Source: Parvularia atlantis (Eukaryota > Opisthokonta > Rotosphaerida). Taken from it: a stretch of DNA of 13,651 bases. The notes under the pieces are model-generated. The model worked only from the letters and a program-made list of their open reading frames with translations. It had not been told where the DNA came from and searched no databases. Each line of letters begins with the position of its first letter. The stretch's first letter is position 1. Of the stretch, positions 1 to 11,443 are shown one piece after another. Location of the stretch: positions 1 through 13,651 of the forward strand of contig CALSCO010000906.1 in the NCBI GenBank assembly GCA_943704415.1, read 5' to 3'. The position numbers and the translations under genes were made by a program.

Positions 1-122
1 GGGACAGGGGGGACAGGGGGAGACTGGCCGCGGTGTGTCGAGGGGGACGAAACAACAGCGAGACTGACCGGGGAAGAACGAAACGGAACGAGAGCAAACA
101 GAAGCAAAGGGAGGCAGACGGG
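1..122. other. 3' flank of the RhoGEF gene, purine-rich on the plus strand
   Basis: No gene is visible here. The segment lies downstream of the RhoGEF stop codon and should hold its 3' untranslated region on the minus strand. The first 20 bases contain two near-copies of a GGGGACAG-like unit, and the rest is rich in G and A. I found no AATAAA-type polyadenylation signal on the minus strand. Confidence 0.5.
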
Positions 123-642
123 TCATGAGGCGGCGGCGGCGGCGGATGGTGCGTCGGCCGAGAGCACGGCAGAGCCCTCTGGCACGGAGGCCATCGACGG
201 GTGCGAGGCCGAGATGGAGGACGACGCGGCGGACGACAGCGACGTGCGCGTCGACGCCGTCCCGTTCATGAGCTTGGCGTGCTGTCCGCGTGCGCGCGTG
301 TCAGTCGTGCATGCGCGAGTGCGCTAACACGCGGCCGTACCTCGTTGATCTGCCCGACGATGAGCGTGCGATCGTTGGGCGCGGCCGCCTGGAACACCAT
401 CGAGTCGGAGCTCTCGGGGATGACCTTGAACAGCAGCTTGTCGGCCGTCCCTGCCCGTCGCACGTGAGCACCACCTCGCTCGCCACACATAGACGCACCG
501 TCCTTCTCGGTGATGACGTGCGCGGTCATGTTGCGCAGCGGCAGCAGCTTGTCAAACTTGTACGACTTTTGCCGCCCACTCACGTTCAGCTGCGCCATGT
601 TGCGGATCGAGCTGGTCCAGTTTTTCGAGCTGGCCCTGCAGG

Positions 643-711
<69 letters not shown>

Positions 712-3579
712 CGAAAGTGTATGTGCCAGCGGGAAGGTGTGGTGGGAGGAGCACATGCGCAGAGGCAAAAATCAGCCCGCCAAACCCCACACACAAAGAA
801 AGCCATCAGATACGCACCGAGCGACCATGAGCACGTCGGTGAAGACAAAGAGCATGACGCTGCGGAAGGCCTGGAACGTGTCGACCGTGAACTCGACCAT
901 CTCGTACTCGGCGATGTACCTCCGCGACGCCGAGATGAGCGTGGGCTGGTCGAGCCGTCAGAACGCGCAAAAACAGGCGCACAAGCAGCGCGCACCGGAG
1001 TCTTAGCGATGAGCTTCTGGATGAGGAACATTTGCGTCATGCTCTCCTCCTTGCGCTTGGCCTCGTTCACCTCGTGCGACAGCTTGCGCATCGACTCGAG
1101 CGCCTGCACGAGCGCGGGGTAGTCGGTGTGCGTCGGCTCGGTGTTCTTGACGAGGTCTGCCGCGCGCGCGCGCGTCAACACGGTCTGCGCCGATGCAAGC
1201 CAAGTGCGCACCGGCCAGCAGCATCACGTAGCGCGTCACGCGCTGCACGGGCAGGATCAGGTGGTCCGAGATGCCCTGGCGGTGGCATTCGGGGTTGGCG
1301 AGCAGGTCCTGCGCGCAACGGGTGAGCGACGGCGATCAAGCAAGGTGCACAACACACCTGCACAAACGAGCGGTACGCGGACGAGCGTTCCTCCGACCGG
1401 CGGATGGCCGACTTGGCCGACGAGTAGCTGTCGACAAACTTGACGTAGACGTCCGAGCCCTCAAACTGCGCAGCGGATGAGCGGAGGCGCATGCCGGCGT
1501 GGGTGGGCGGGCGCGCACGTGTTTGTTGAACAGCGCGCCGACGGCAGACTCGTTCGTCCACGACGACACGACCTGCTCTAGGTCCTCCAGATACCCTGAG
1601 CCGCGCGCGATCGCGTGTGAGTGGAGCGCAGCGGCGGGTCGGCGAGGGGCGGTACGCACGGCTGTTGACCTCGTACAGGTCCTCGATGCACGAGAAGATG
1701 AGCTTGATATCGACCTTGCTGATGATCGGGCGGTCGGTCTCGGCAGCCTCGATCAGCGGCTTGACAAACAGCTGTGCGCGCACACGCGGGCGTGAGTGCG
1801 CGCCTCTCGCCACATCCGGCAGACGCACGTCGAGCACGATGCGAAGGTTGTGCACGTAGTTGCGCTCGGTCGAGAGCAGCTCCTCGACAATGTACGCGCG
1901 CACCTGCAGCCGCTTGCGCCGCTTGGCCTCGTCCTTCTGGCGCTGCACCACCTCGGCCGACGTCGGCTCGTCCGGCACGGCCGGCGTCGTCGGCATTGCG
2001 AGAACGGGCTCCGGGGCGTCGGCAGGCGCCGGCTGGGCGTCGGTGCTGACTTGCGCGGGGGCCGAGGAGGGCACGGGCGTCTCAAACTGCATATCCACTT
2101 CTGCGGTACCGCGTCAGCGCGACACACGTGCGGGGCCGCAGCACGCACTCCTATCGCCGACGTTGATGCGCGGCACGTTGCGAGCGGCGATCAGGTGACG
2201 GCTCGACTGCAAACATGCGAGCAGTGTCAGGGACAGTCACGCGGCAGTGACGTGCGCACCGATGACCGCGCCGAGACCGAGACGCTGCGGAAGATGCCGC
2301 TGCGGTTCACTTCGGACGCCTGCTGCATCAAGGCCGGGCTCGGCGCGGGCGGGCTGGACGACGGGGCGGCCGGTGTCTGCGCCGCGCCCGTTGCCTGCGC
2401 GGGGTCCTGTGCTTCCTTGTCCATGCTGTTGGCCGAGAAGAGCTTGCGGATCTTGTTGCCAAAGTGGCTGTTGCTGCGCCGCACCGGCGAGCCAGGCGTG
2501 CCGGTCGCGCTGCCACCGCCGACGTTGGTGTTGATCGGCGTAGGCGCCGAGGCCGACGCGTTGCCGGGCGTCTGCGAGCGCACGGTCGGCGACTCGCGCG
2601 AGGGCCCGTCGGCGTCGGTGTTGCCGTCGCTCGACGACGTCACGCTGTTGGTGCTCGAATGCATCGCCGAGTCGTTCGCGCCCAGCTGCGACGGCAGCGA
2701 CGACGGCGGGCCGTCCGACGGCGCGCCCTCACCGTCCGGCAGCTCCGAGTCGCGCTTGAGCGAGCTTGCGCGGCGCAGACTCTTGGAGCGGCGCCCGACG
2801 AGCCGCACGGTCGTGTTGACAAACGCGTTCTTCATGTCCTGTGCGTGGGTGTGAGGGTGGGTGGAGCACGCGCGTGCAAAAGGGAAAAAATGCGCACTTT
2901 GAACGCCGACGTCTTCTTCGCGCCCGACGCGCCCGCCTGCGCCGCCGACGCGCCGGGCGACTCGCTGCTGGGCGAGCTCGAGGCGCGCGGATCGGCGCCA
3001 TCGGCCATCTCGGCGCTGCCGGTCGCGCCGAGCGGCGGCTTGGGCGAGGCCGTGGGACTCCTGCCGGGCACGGCGACGGTCTGCTCGAGCACGCCGACCT
3101 CCTCCTCCGGGTCGAGCTTGAGCACGGCGTCGATGTCCATCTCCCCGTCCAGGCGCGCGCTGAGGATGTCGCTCATCGGCGGCGGTGCGGGCGAGCTCTG
3201 CACCGAGTTGCGCCGGAACGGGCTGCTCAGGATCGACAGCAGGCCGCCGGCACCGCCGGGCGACGCGGGCGCGGGCGATGCCGAGCGCGATGTCGACGTC
3301 GCCGCCGCCGGGCGCATGGCAGGGCTCAGCAGCGGCGACTTGGTCTCACCCCCCGCCGCCAGCACTGTCGGCGACGGCGCCTGCGTTCCGCCCACCGTCG
3401 ACGACCGTGAGCGCGTCCGGTACTCGTGGCCGAGCCGCTGCGCCTGTTGGGCTGGAGAGGGGTCGGCGGCCGTCGTTGACGCGGGATTGGGCGATGCCGC
3501 GCGCTCGAAGAGGATCGGCGGCGACTGCAGCGGGCCGTCGCCCTCCTGCTCCGGCTGTGCGCCGCCACTCGTCAGACGC

Positions 3580-3615
<36 letters not shown>

Positions 3616-3700
3616 CGGCGCGCACCACGGTCAACGAGGGCGCATCGTCCTTGGCCGGAAGCGGCGGCGCGGCCGACGGGGCGCCGTCCTCGTCCGGCAT
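123..3700 (-). CDS. Dbl-family RhoGEF (DH-PH guanine nucleotide exchange factor), 14 exons
   Basis: Exchange factor expected to load GTP onto a Rho/Rac/Cdc42-type GTPase and so steer actin at membranes. Exons on the minus strand: 3700-3626, 3554-2898, 2838-2260, 2206-2149, 2100-1829, 1771-1660, 1595-1519, 1465-1358, 1308-1212, 1156-996, 945-818, 635-499, 450-341, 281-123. They sum to 909 residues with every phase matching. Residues 1 to about 520 are Ser/Pro/Ala-rich and probably disordered. The DH domain (about 525-715) opens with AYIVEELLSTERNYV and holds the conserved helix with LILPVQRVTRYVMLL, followed by the usual LVKNT segment. A PH domain follows (about 735-862) with a FVFTDVLMVA strand; a Ser/Ala tail ends the protein. 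The start at 3700 is the first ATG after the pyrimidine-rich leader and gives a 25-residue exon whose donor and phase fit. An upstream coding exon cannot be excluded. The target GTPase is unknown. Confidence 0.9.
644..709. repeat. (TG)33 microsatellite inside a RhoGEF intron
   Basis: A perfect TG dinucleotide run of 66 bases lies in the intron 636-817 that splits the PH domain. On the gene's own strand it reads as a CA run ending about 8 bases before the acceptor. It makes this intron 182 nt, while all others in the window are 44-81 nt. Open frames through it (alternating Val/Cys or His/Thr) are artefacts. Confidence 0.97.
3582..3614. repeat. (CAG)11 trinucleotide run inside RhoGEF intron 1
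   Basis: Eleven perfect CAG units, read as CTG on the gene strand. The run sits in the intron 3555-3625, whose donor is GTGCGCGC and acceptor GCGCACAG, with a TCTGACG branch-like motif. Splicing it out joins residue 25 to the following exon in frame. If read through instead, it would give poly-Leu, poly-Cys or poly-Ala depending on frame. Confidence 0.9.
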
Positions 3701-3865
3701 TCGGCGTGCGCACACACGGGGGAGGAGGCGAGTGAGGGGGGGAAAGTCGTCAGGCCCGCGTGCGCACGCAGATCCCTGTGCGAAGAGGGGGGTCACGCGC
3801 GTGTTTGCGAAGGGCGGGCGTGCGCGCGAGCGCGTGACGGCGAGGGCGCAGTGTGCACGGCAAAC

Positions 3866-3971
3866 AGAGAGAGAGAGAGAGAAGCACGCGCACGTGCACG
3901 CGCGTGTGCGGGACGAGGCGCTGCTGGGCTGTGCGGGACGAGCGAGAGCGAGAGAGAGCGAGAGCGAGACG
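3866..3971. repeat. GA-rich low-complexity stretches
   Basis: An (AG)8-like run at 3866-3882 and a second GAGCGAGA-like block at about 3939-3971 lie in the leader or promoter of the RhoGEF gene. On that gene's strand they are pyrimidine tracts. They are complementary in type to the CT run at 4096-4140. Confidence 0.85.
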
Positions 3972-4092
3972 GAAGAAGAAACGTCCGCCACACTGCATGC
4001 CGCGGGAAACCAATGCGTGCGACCACAGGCACCATTTTTAAGTGGTGAAGAACGCCGGTCCTTATGCGCTTGCCATGGCCGCTGATCACGCG

Positions 4093-4095
<3 letters not shown>

Positions 4096-4140
<45 letters not shown>
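4096..4140. repeat. CT dinucleotide run upstream of TBC1D5
   Basis: About 22 perfect CT units on the plus strand end 45 bases before the TBC1D5 start. A branch-like CTCAC and an acceptor-like CCACAG follow, so it may act as the polypyrimidine tract of a leader intron or as a promoter element. Confidence 0.95.
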
Positions 4141-4142
<2 letters not shown>

Positions 4143-4184
4143 CCGCGCGCACGCCTCTCACCCGCGCCACAGGCGAGCAGGCCA

Positions 4185-6987
4185 ATGGAGGACGTGCTCG
4201 ACTACGTGCGCGTGCCGCCGCAGGCGTCGTCGCTGCGGTGCGTGCGCCGTGCCCTCGCTCGCACCCTCCGTGCTCACCCGTGCGCGCGCCGCAGCGAGCA
4301 GTGGCAGACGATGTTCAGCGGTGACCTGAAGGCGCTCAAGGCGATGGGCATCTCGGGCCAGCTGGCGACGTCGCCGTTCCGTAGCGTGTGCTGGAAGGTG
4401 GCCGTGCCGGTGCGTCGCTGCTGCGGCCTTGTCGTTGACGGCGGCGCGCGCACCAAAAGATGTTCCTGGGCGAGCTGGACGACGCCGGCACCAAGACGTG
4501 GGCGGCAACGACGCGCGCGAGCCGCGCCAAGTACGAGACGCTGCGCAAGCGCTACGTCTACGACCTGAAGGAGAAGATGGCGAGCGAGGCCAACCTGGCC
4601 GTCAACAACCCGCTGTCGCAGGAGGACGACGTGCGCGCGCGCCCGGGTGCGGCACGCGGCTGATGCCATGCGGCAGAGCCCCTGGAAGCGCTTCTTCGAG
4701 GACACGGAGCTGCAGCGGACGATCCAGCAGGACGTCGAGCGCACGTGCGTGGCGTAATGCGGACGATTGGGGGCGATGGGCTGATCGCGCGCGTGGGACG
4801 CAGGTACCCCGATCAGCAGTTCTTCCGCAGCGAGCGCGTGCAGACGATGATGGTTGACAGCCTCTTTGTCTTCAGCCGCGAGAACGATTCGATCTCGTAC
4901 CGCCAGGTGCGGCGTGCGCGCTCGCATGCGTGTCGCTGACGGGAACACAGGGCATGCATGAGCTGCTCGCGTTGGTGCTGTGGGTGGTCGACTCGAACAA
5001 GGTCGACGGCGCGCCGGTCGAGGCGAGCGGCACGGGCGGCGAGGTCGACCGCATGATCCAGACGATGCTGCACCCGGACTACGTCGCGCACGACGCCTAC
5101 ATCATCTTTGAGCGCATCATGCAGACGGCGCTGCCGTGGTTCGACACGGGCAGCAGGCCCACGCCGGCGCAGCAGGCTGCGAGCAATGACGTGCGTGATT
5201 GCATGCTGTGCGTGTGCGCGCGCTCTTGCTGATCCGAACGCGTGCGCAGCTGATCAACGAGGGCAGCACGCTGTTTGGCAAGCCCGTCGCCGAGGCGGTG
5301 CGCTCTCGCGTCGCGCAGCCGTGCCGCACTCGCTCACATCAGCGCGCGCACGCAGACGGCCGCGTCGACCACGACGGCGGTGATCCGCAAGTGTCACCGC
5401 ATTCAGCACCTGCTGCTCAAGCAGTACGACCCGCGCCTGTACGAGCACCTGTCGAACCTAGGCATCGAGCCGCAGCTCTACGGCATGTGTGTTACCTGCG
5501 CCGCGCTGCGCTTCCGCTATCTGAGCTACTCTCGCGCGCGCGCGCACACAGCCGATGGGTGCGCTTGCTGTTTGGCCGCGAGTTCCACATCGCAGACGTG
5601 CTGCGCCTGTGGGACGGCATCTTTGCCGACGACCAGAACCTGAGCGTGGTCGACTACATGTGCGTGTCGATGCTCTTGTTCCTGCGCGAGCAGCGTACGT
5701 CGTCCTCCCTGCCCTGGTCTGCTTCGTGCCGCATGTGACGACCTCGCGCCGCACAGTGCTCCAGGCCGACTACAGCATGGCCATGTCGCGCCTGATGAAG
5801 TACCCGCCGGTCGAGGACGTCGTCTGGCTGCTCGAGCGCGCGATCCAGATCCGCGACGCGCCCGCCGACCGCAAGCCCGTCCCGGCCAACAACGCCGCCG
5901 GTGCCGGCGCCGGCAGCCGTCCGCAGGTCCGCGGCACGCCGCAGCAGTACGGCCGTCAGCTGCCGCACCACCAGCAGCAGGCGCAGCACGCGCCGCAGCA
6001 GGACAAGAAGTGCGCTTTGGCGTTCTGGCGTAGGCAGTGGCTGATGCACCGTGCGCGCCACAGGCGTCTGCCATTCCTGCCGTCGGCGGCGCAGCCACGC
6101 AGCCGCGGCCCCGTCACGCCGCCCGTGTCGGCACCTAGCGCGGCGGCCGCACAGTACGAGGCGTTTGACACGGCCGTCGCGCGCGAGAAAGAGCTCGTCG
6201 AGCAGATCGCGGGCCTGCGCAACGTCAACGACCAGCTCGCGTTCCAGATGAGCAAGGGGCTCTCGCTGCTGCGCAAGGAGGTGTGCACACTCATATGGCC
6301 GTGAGTGCGTGCGCCTGAAACCCCGCGCCCAGCTGCTCGAGCACCCGGATGGCAGCAACGTGAACCGGGACGCGGTCGACCTCGCACTGGCCGCGCTCAA
6401 GCAGGTCCGCGACATCCTCAGCGGCGAGCTCTCGTTCTCGCCCGAGGTGCTGCGCGGCAACGACGCGGCCCTCAACGCGGCCCTGCACGAGGAGGCCAGG
6501 CCAACGCCCGCGCCCGCCGCCGCGGCCGAGGAGGGCGAGACCGAGCCCGACGGCAAGGACGAGCCGCCTCTGCCGCCGCTGCCCGAGGAGGCCGCGCAGC
6601 AGCAGCAGCAGCAGCAGCAGCAGCCGGTAGCGATGCCTGTGCGCGGCACGCGTGCGCTGCCGTGGGCGCGCGGGCTGACGGCTTTGCGCCGCGTGCGCGC
6701 AGATGTCGCTCTCGTCGCTCGACGCCGCGCCGGTCTCGCCGCAGCAGTCGCACGCCGCCCCGGTCGCAGTCGCGTCGCCGATTACCGCGCCCGTCACGCC
6801 GATGTACGCCTCGGCCAGCAGCAGCGCGCCAGTGCCGTTCGCGTCGGCGAACAAGAAGGGCGCGCCGATCGTGGACCTGTTTGCCGAGGCCGAGGAGGAC
6901 GAGGATGTAGATGCGTTCTTCGGGTCGAGCGGCAAGGCCGGCAAGGTCAGCGTCAAGACGACGGGCCTCGAGAGCCTGCTAGAGTGA
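4185..6987 (+). CDS. TBC1D5: TBC1D5-like Rab GTPase-activating protein, 13 exons
   Basis: TBC-domain GAP; in animals TBC1D5 inactivates Rab7 on late endosomes together with retromer. Exons: 4185-4237, 4295-4397, 4460-4630, 4677-4744, 4804-4906, 4951-5190, 5250-5297, 5356-5486, 5552-5694, 5757-6009, 6064-6280, 6333-6638, 6703-6987; 706 residues. The TBC domain spans about residues 35-355. The arginine-finger motif IQQDVER puts the catalytic Arg at 131, and the glutamine finger YRQ ends at Gln166, so catalysis looks intact. Family-specific stretches include NNPLSQED, GMHELLA, LYGIRWVRLLFGREF and LMKYPPVEDV. A predicted coiled coil lies at about 470-510, nine Gln at 599-607, and an acidic C-terminal region follows. 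Exon 2 could instead end at 4409 (a better GTGCGT donor, adding four residues); 4397 aligns better with the family. The acceptor before exon 3 is an unusual AAAAG. The right neighbour DLD is convergent. Confidence 0.94.
6597..6623 (+). repeat. CAG run encoding nine glutamines in TBC1D5
   Basis: Nine perfect in-frame CAG codons (residues 599-607) lie near the end of exon 12, in the low-complexity linker after a Pro/Glu-rich stretch. It is likely to be length-variable between strains. Confidence 0.95.
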
Positions 6988-7116
6988 GGAGATCGATTTG
7001 CTGGTCGTGTGTAAGTGCGGGATGTCTCGACGCATCCATCTGCGCGATCGGGCGGCAAGACGGCGGGCCTCGAGATCGTCGTGCACGTGCGGGATGTGTC
7101 GATGCATCCACTGCGC
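6952..7116. repeat. Imperfect tandem duplication of the TBC1D5 3' end
   Basis: The first copy runs from 6952 in the last codons of TBC1D5, past its stop, to about 7045. The second runs from about 7054 to 7116. Shared blocks are a CAAGACGRCGGGCCTCGAGA core (6954 and 7057), a TCGTGTG/TCGTGCA piece, and a GTGCGGGATGTSTCGAYGCA core (7016 and 7088) followed by TCCA and CTGCGC. Copy one carries about 30 extra bases around the stop codon. The second copy is non-coding and occupies most of the 167-base gap before the DLD stop. Confidence 0.85.
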
Positions 7117-7154
7117 ACCACACACAGACAAGAAAAAGAGGTGCGCAGACGGCG

Positions 7155-9310
<2,156 letters not shown>

Positions 9311-9462
9311 CGAGCCTGACCACCGAGTCGGATGACGGGTCGAGAGTCGAGTCGAGTGCCGCCAGCCCGCCAGCGCCGTGAGCGGTCGACTCAGTTGCGA
9401 GGCGTCAACACACGTAGGCGGGTATGGGTCAGGCGGGAGCATGCGCACGGCGCAGGACGAAG
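9311..9462 (-). promoter_or_regulatory. DLD leader and presumed promoter
   Basis: A 152-base gap lies between the stop of the upstream same-strand gene and the DLD start. It carries several GTCGAG repeats (about 9339-9358). A GGTCAG acceptor-like site lies five bases before the ATG. No recognisable core promoter motif is seen. Confidence 0.35.
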
Positions 9463-10532
9463 TTAGACGGCGAGCGGGGCAGGCTTGAGAGCGGTTGGGA
9501 GGTCGGCGGCGCGGATGGCATGGTCGAGGATGTTCTTGACGACGAGGATGGTGGCCTCGGGGTGCGCTTCTGCCAGCGGGCCCCTGACGGTCTCTTGGAT
9601 GCGTGCAAGGGCCCACGCGCACCGGTTGGCTCCCTCGGGCGGCTGGCCCAGGCAGAGACGATGCACACCGAGAAAGTCGACGGCAAAGGCGAGTACCTGG
9701 CCCTGGAACTGGTTCCGCTGCTCCTGCGTGCCACCAGCGGGTGCCCCGTTCCCAAAGACCATGTGTTGGATCTCCTGCACTCGGAACATCATCTGGTCGA
9801 GAGCCGGCTCGAGTTGGATTAGCTCAATGTCGATGTTGTTGCGAATGCTGCGCAGAGCGAACGAGTTCAGCCACCAGGCCACCCGGTGCATGCCTCCCCA
9901 GTCCCCACTGCCACGCACTGCGCAACGCGCGCCGCCTCCGCTGCGGCTGCTGCCTCCGCGCCGTTCAGGGGCTGGTTCGCGTTCTGTCCGTTGGCGGCCG
10001 GCGCGACGACAATCTCAGCCAGCCCGTTGGGCGGCGCGGCCCGCGGTCGTGGCGCCACGCTCTTGTAGATGTACACGCCCAGGCCGGTGGCGAGAACGAG
10101 GGCACCCGCGAAAGCGCCGACCACGGCGCCCGCGCTGATGATGGCAGGGCTGGCAGCGACGCCCGCGCCTCCCGCAGCAGTCATCGCCGCAGCCGAGACG
10201 ATCGAGTTGCTGGCCACGGCGCCTGCCCCGGCGCCGGCGAGCGCCGAGTTGACGTAGGCAGTCGCGCCTAGGCAGAGGCTGACCACCGTTGTGATGCCGC
10301 CGACGAGCCAGTTGCGTGCCCGCGTCGGGTCGCTGGCGGCCTTGCGCGGCTCGAGGAACAGCTGCCCGGCCTCGTCGTCCGTCAGCAAGAACGCAAGCGC
10401 CACGACGCCGTGCTGCTCGTCCTCCCGCCGACCGGTCGCGAGAAGCTGGGGATCTTGTTGCACGTCGGCAGCGGGATCAGCGTCGACGGCGTCGACGACC
10501 CGCCACTCGATCTCCGTCTCCACCTCAGCCAT
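9463..10532 (-). CDS. Unrecognised Ala/Gly-rich predicted membrane protein, 2 exons
   Basis: I do not recognise this protein with confidence. Exons 10532-9919 and 9847-9463 join in phase (intron of 71 nt, donor GTGCGTGG, acceptor CTGCGCAG), giving 332 residues. Residues 1-73 are acidic and soluble. Hydrophobic segments follow at about 75-97 and 129-156, with an Ala/Gly/Ser-rich stretch between (about 98-128) that could form a third. A basic Pro-rich patch follows. The second exon encodes a soluble tail of about 128 residues starting IRNNIDIELIQLEPALDQMM. The Gly/Ala-rich middle part is faintly like the ISG12/Ifi-6-16 family, but composition alone could cause this. Third-position GC bias and the clean splice support a real gene. 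An acceptor-like GCGCAG preceded by GCTGACC lies 18 bases before the ATG, so the leader may be spliced. Confidence 0.65.
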
Positions 10533-10857
10533 GTGTATGCACAGTGTCTGCGCGCGCCCGTGGTCAGCCGTGCCTGGCAGCGCTCGAAAGTGTGCGGCAA
10601 CGAGTCGGGTCGGCAGCGTGACCGGAAAGAACTGAGTGTCACGTGGGCGACGCGATCTCTCGGTGCGACTTCGCAGCGGCCTATGGCATTGGCACACTGC
10701 GCACTGCGCACACAAGACAGGCACAAACGCGAAGCGAGAGCGAGACAGCAGCGACAGCATATGAGCCCACAGACGATAACGCACAACCTCAGCTCAGACT
10801 TCGAGCTGCAACCACCGTGACTGCACGGTCACGGCCACGCACTCGGGCCGGCCAGCG
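10533..10857. promoter_or_regulatory. Intergenic region: leader of the membrane-protein gene and 3' flank of the Pro/Gln-rich gene
   Basis: About 325 bases without a supportable gene. The right part is the 3' flank of the next gene and contains an inverted repeat GTGAC-TGCACG-GTCAC at 10817-10832. A 14-base string ACCACCGTGACTGC at 10811-10824 recurs at 11758-11771. No promoter motif is clear. Confidence 0.35.
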
Positions 10858-11443
10858 TCAGGCGGTCTCGACAGGCGCCGCCACGGCCGGCGGCTTGCGG
10901 CCAGTGACGCGCACGAACACTTCCTTGCTTTGAACGCAAATGAAGCCGCTGGCCTTGCCGATGTCAATTTCGTACTTGTAGCCCCCGGGCCGTTCGTCGA
11001 GGCGCTGCTGCACGATGGTCTGGACCTCCTCCAGCGACTGGCGAAACCACCCGGAGCGGACCGGCGTGCAAAGCATGATGACGCAGCCGATGCCCGGGAA
11101 CATGATGGCGGCGGAGCGCGGGCAGCAGATGAACTGGCGCGGACGGAAGATGTACGCCCAGTCCTCGTGCTAGTAGGGCATGAGCGGCGCCCACGACTGG
11201 TTGTACCGCGAGTAGCGGCGCGAGAACATCATTCATGCTGCGGAGGTCATTGACTAGAATGCGCATGTCGATTTTCTTCGGGGGCGCGCCCATGCTCATC
11301 GGGACCAGGCCCATCGGGACCATGTCTATCGCCACTAGGCCAGGCACGCCAGGGTGCGGCATGGTGGGGTACACGCCCGTCGGCAGGCTGGGGCTCGACG
11401 CCTGCTGGCCCGGGTACACCATCGGCTGACTCTGCTGCGACAT
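10858..11443 (-). CDS. Unrecognised small Pro/Gln-rich protein, structure uncertain
   Basis: Preferred model: exons 11443-11228 and 11169-10858, 175 residues. The N-terminal 55 residues are rich in Pro, Gln, Met and Gly. A conserved-looking part follows: HEDWAYIFRPRQF, a hydrophobic AAIMFPGIGCVIML, a charged LEEVQTIVQQRLDE helix, and a strand-rich end with GYKYEIDIGK and VRVTGRKPP. The intron 11170-11227 has an unusual GTTCTC donor but a CTACTAG acceptor like that of the first full RMC1 intron, and a CTCAT branch-like motif 11 bases before its end. An alternative intron from GTACAA (about 11202) to CCAG is possible. The intron reads like coding sequence in the downstream frame apart from one TAG, so a damaged gene or sequence error is also possible. 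The start is the first ATG after a likely leader intron (GTGCGG donor, CTAAC branch, CTAG end). I know of no family. Confidence 0.5.

Larger units (their letters stand above)
3701..4184. promoter_or_regulatory. Divergent intergenic region shared by RhoGEF (minus) and TBC1D5 (plus)
   Basis: These 484 bases hold both 5' leaders and presumably both promoters. GA-rich stretches at 3866-3882 and about 3939-3971 are CT-rich when read on the RhoGEF strand. A CT run at 4096-4140 lies on the TBC1D5 strand. So each gene has a pyrimidine-rich tract upstream of its ATG on its sense strand. An AT-rich patch near 4034-4041 in otherwise GC-rich DNA is the only TATA-like sequence. An acceptor-like CCACAG ends at 4172, 12 bases before the TBC1D5 ATG, preceded by CTCAC, which may end a leader intron. 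Upstream ATGs at 4064 and 4075 would then be removed. No promoter motif is proven. Confidence 0.5.

Noticed and set aside
643-796. Open frames coding alternating Val/Cys or His/Thr
   Set aside because: They are translations of the TG microsatellite, which lies inside an intron flanked by a phase-matched donor and acceptor in the PH domain.
3572-3713. Poly-Leu or poly-Cys protein segment at the RhoGEF N-terminus
   Set aside because: A GTGCGCGC donor and GCGCACAG acceptor flank the CTG run, and removing it joins two family-neutral but in-frame exons, so the run is taken as intronic.
1796-3735. Long plus-strand open frames (352 and 423 codons) opposite the RhoGEF gene
   Set aside because: They are antisense shadows caused by high GC at third codon positions of the real minus-strand gene. 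Their products are Arg/Ala-rich with no domain, and they ignore its well-supported introns.
11169-11175. TAG reassigned as a sense codon
   Set aside because: DLD and RMC1 both end at TAG exactly where their families end, so TAG is a normal stop here. The TAG is better explained as part of a splice acceptor.
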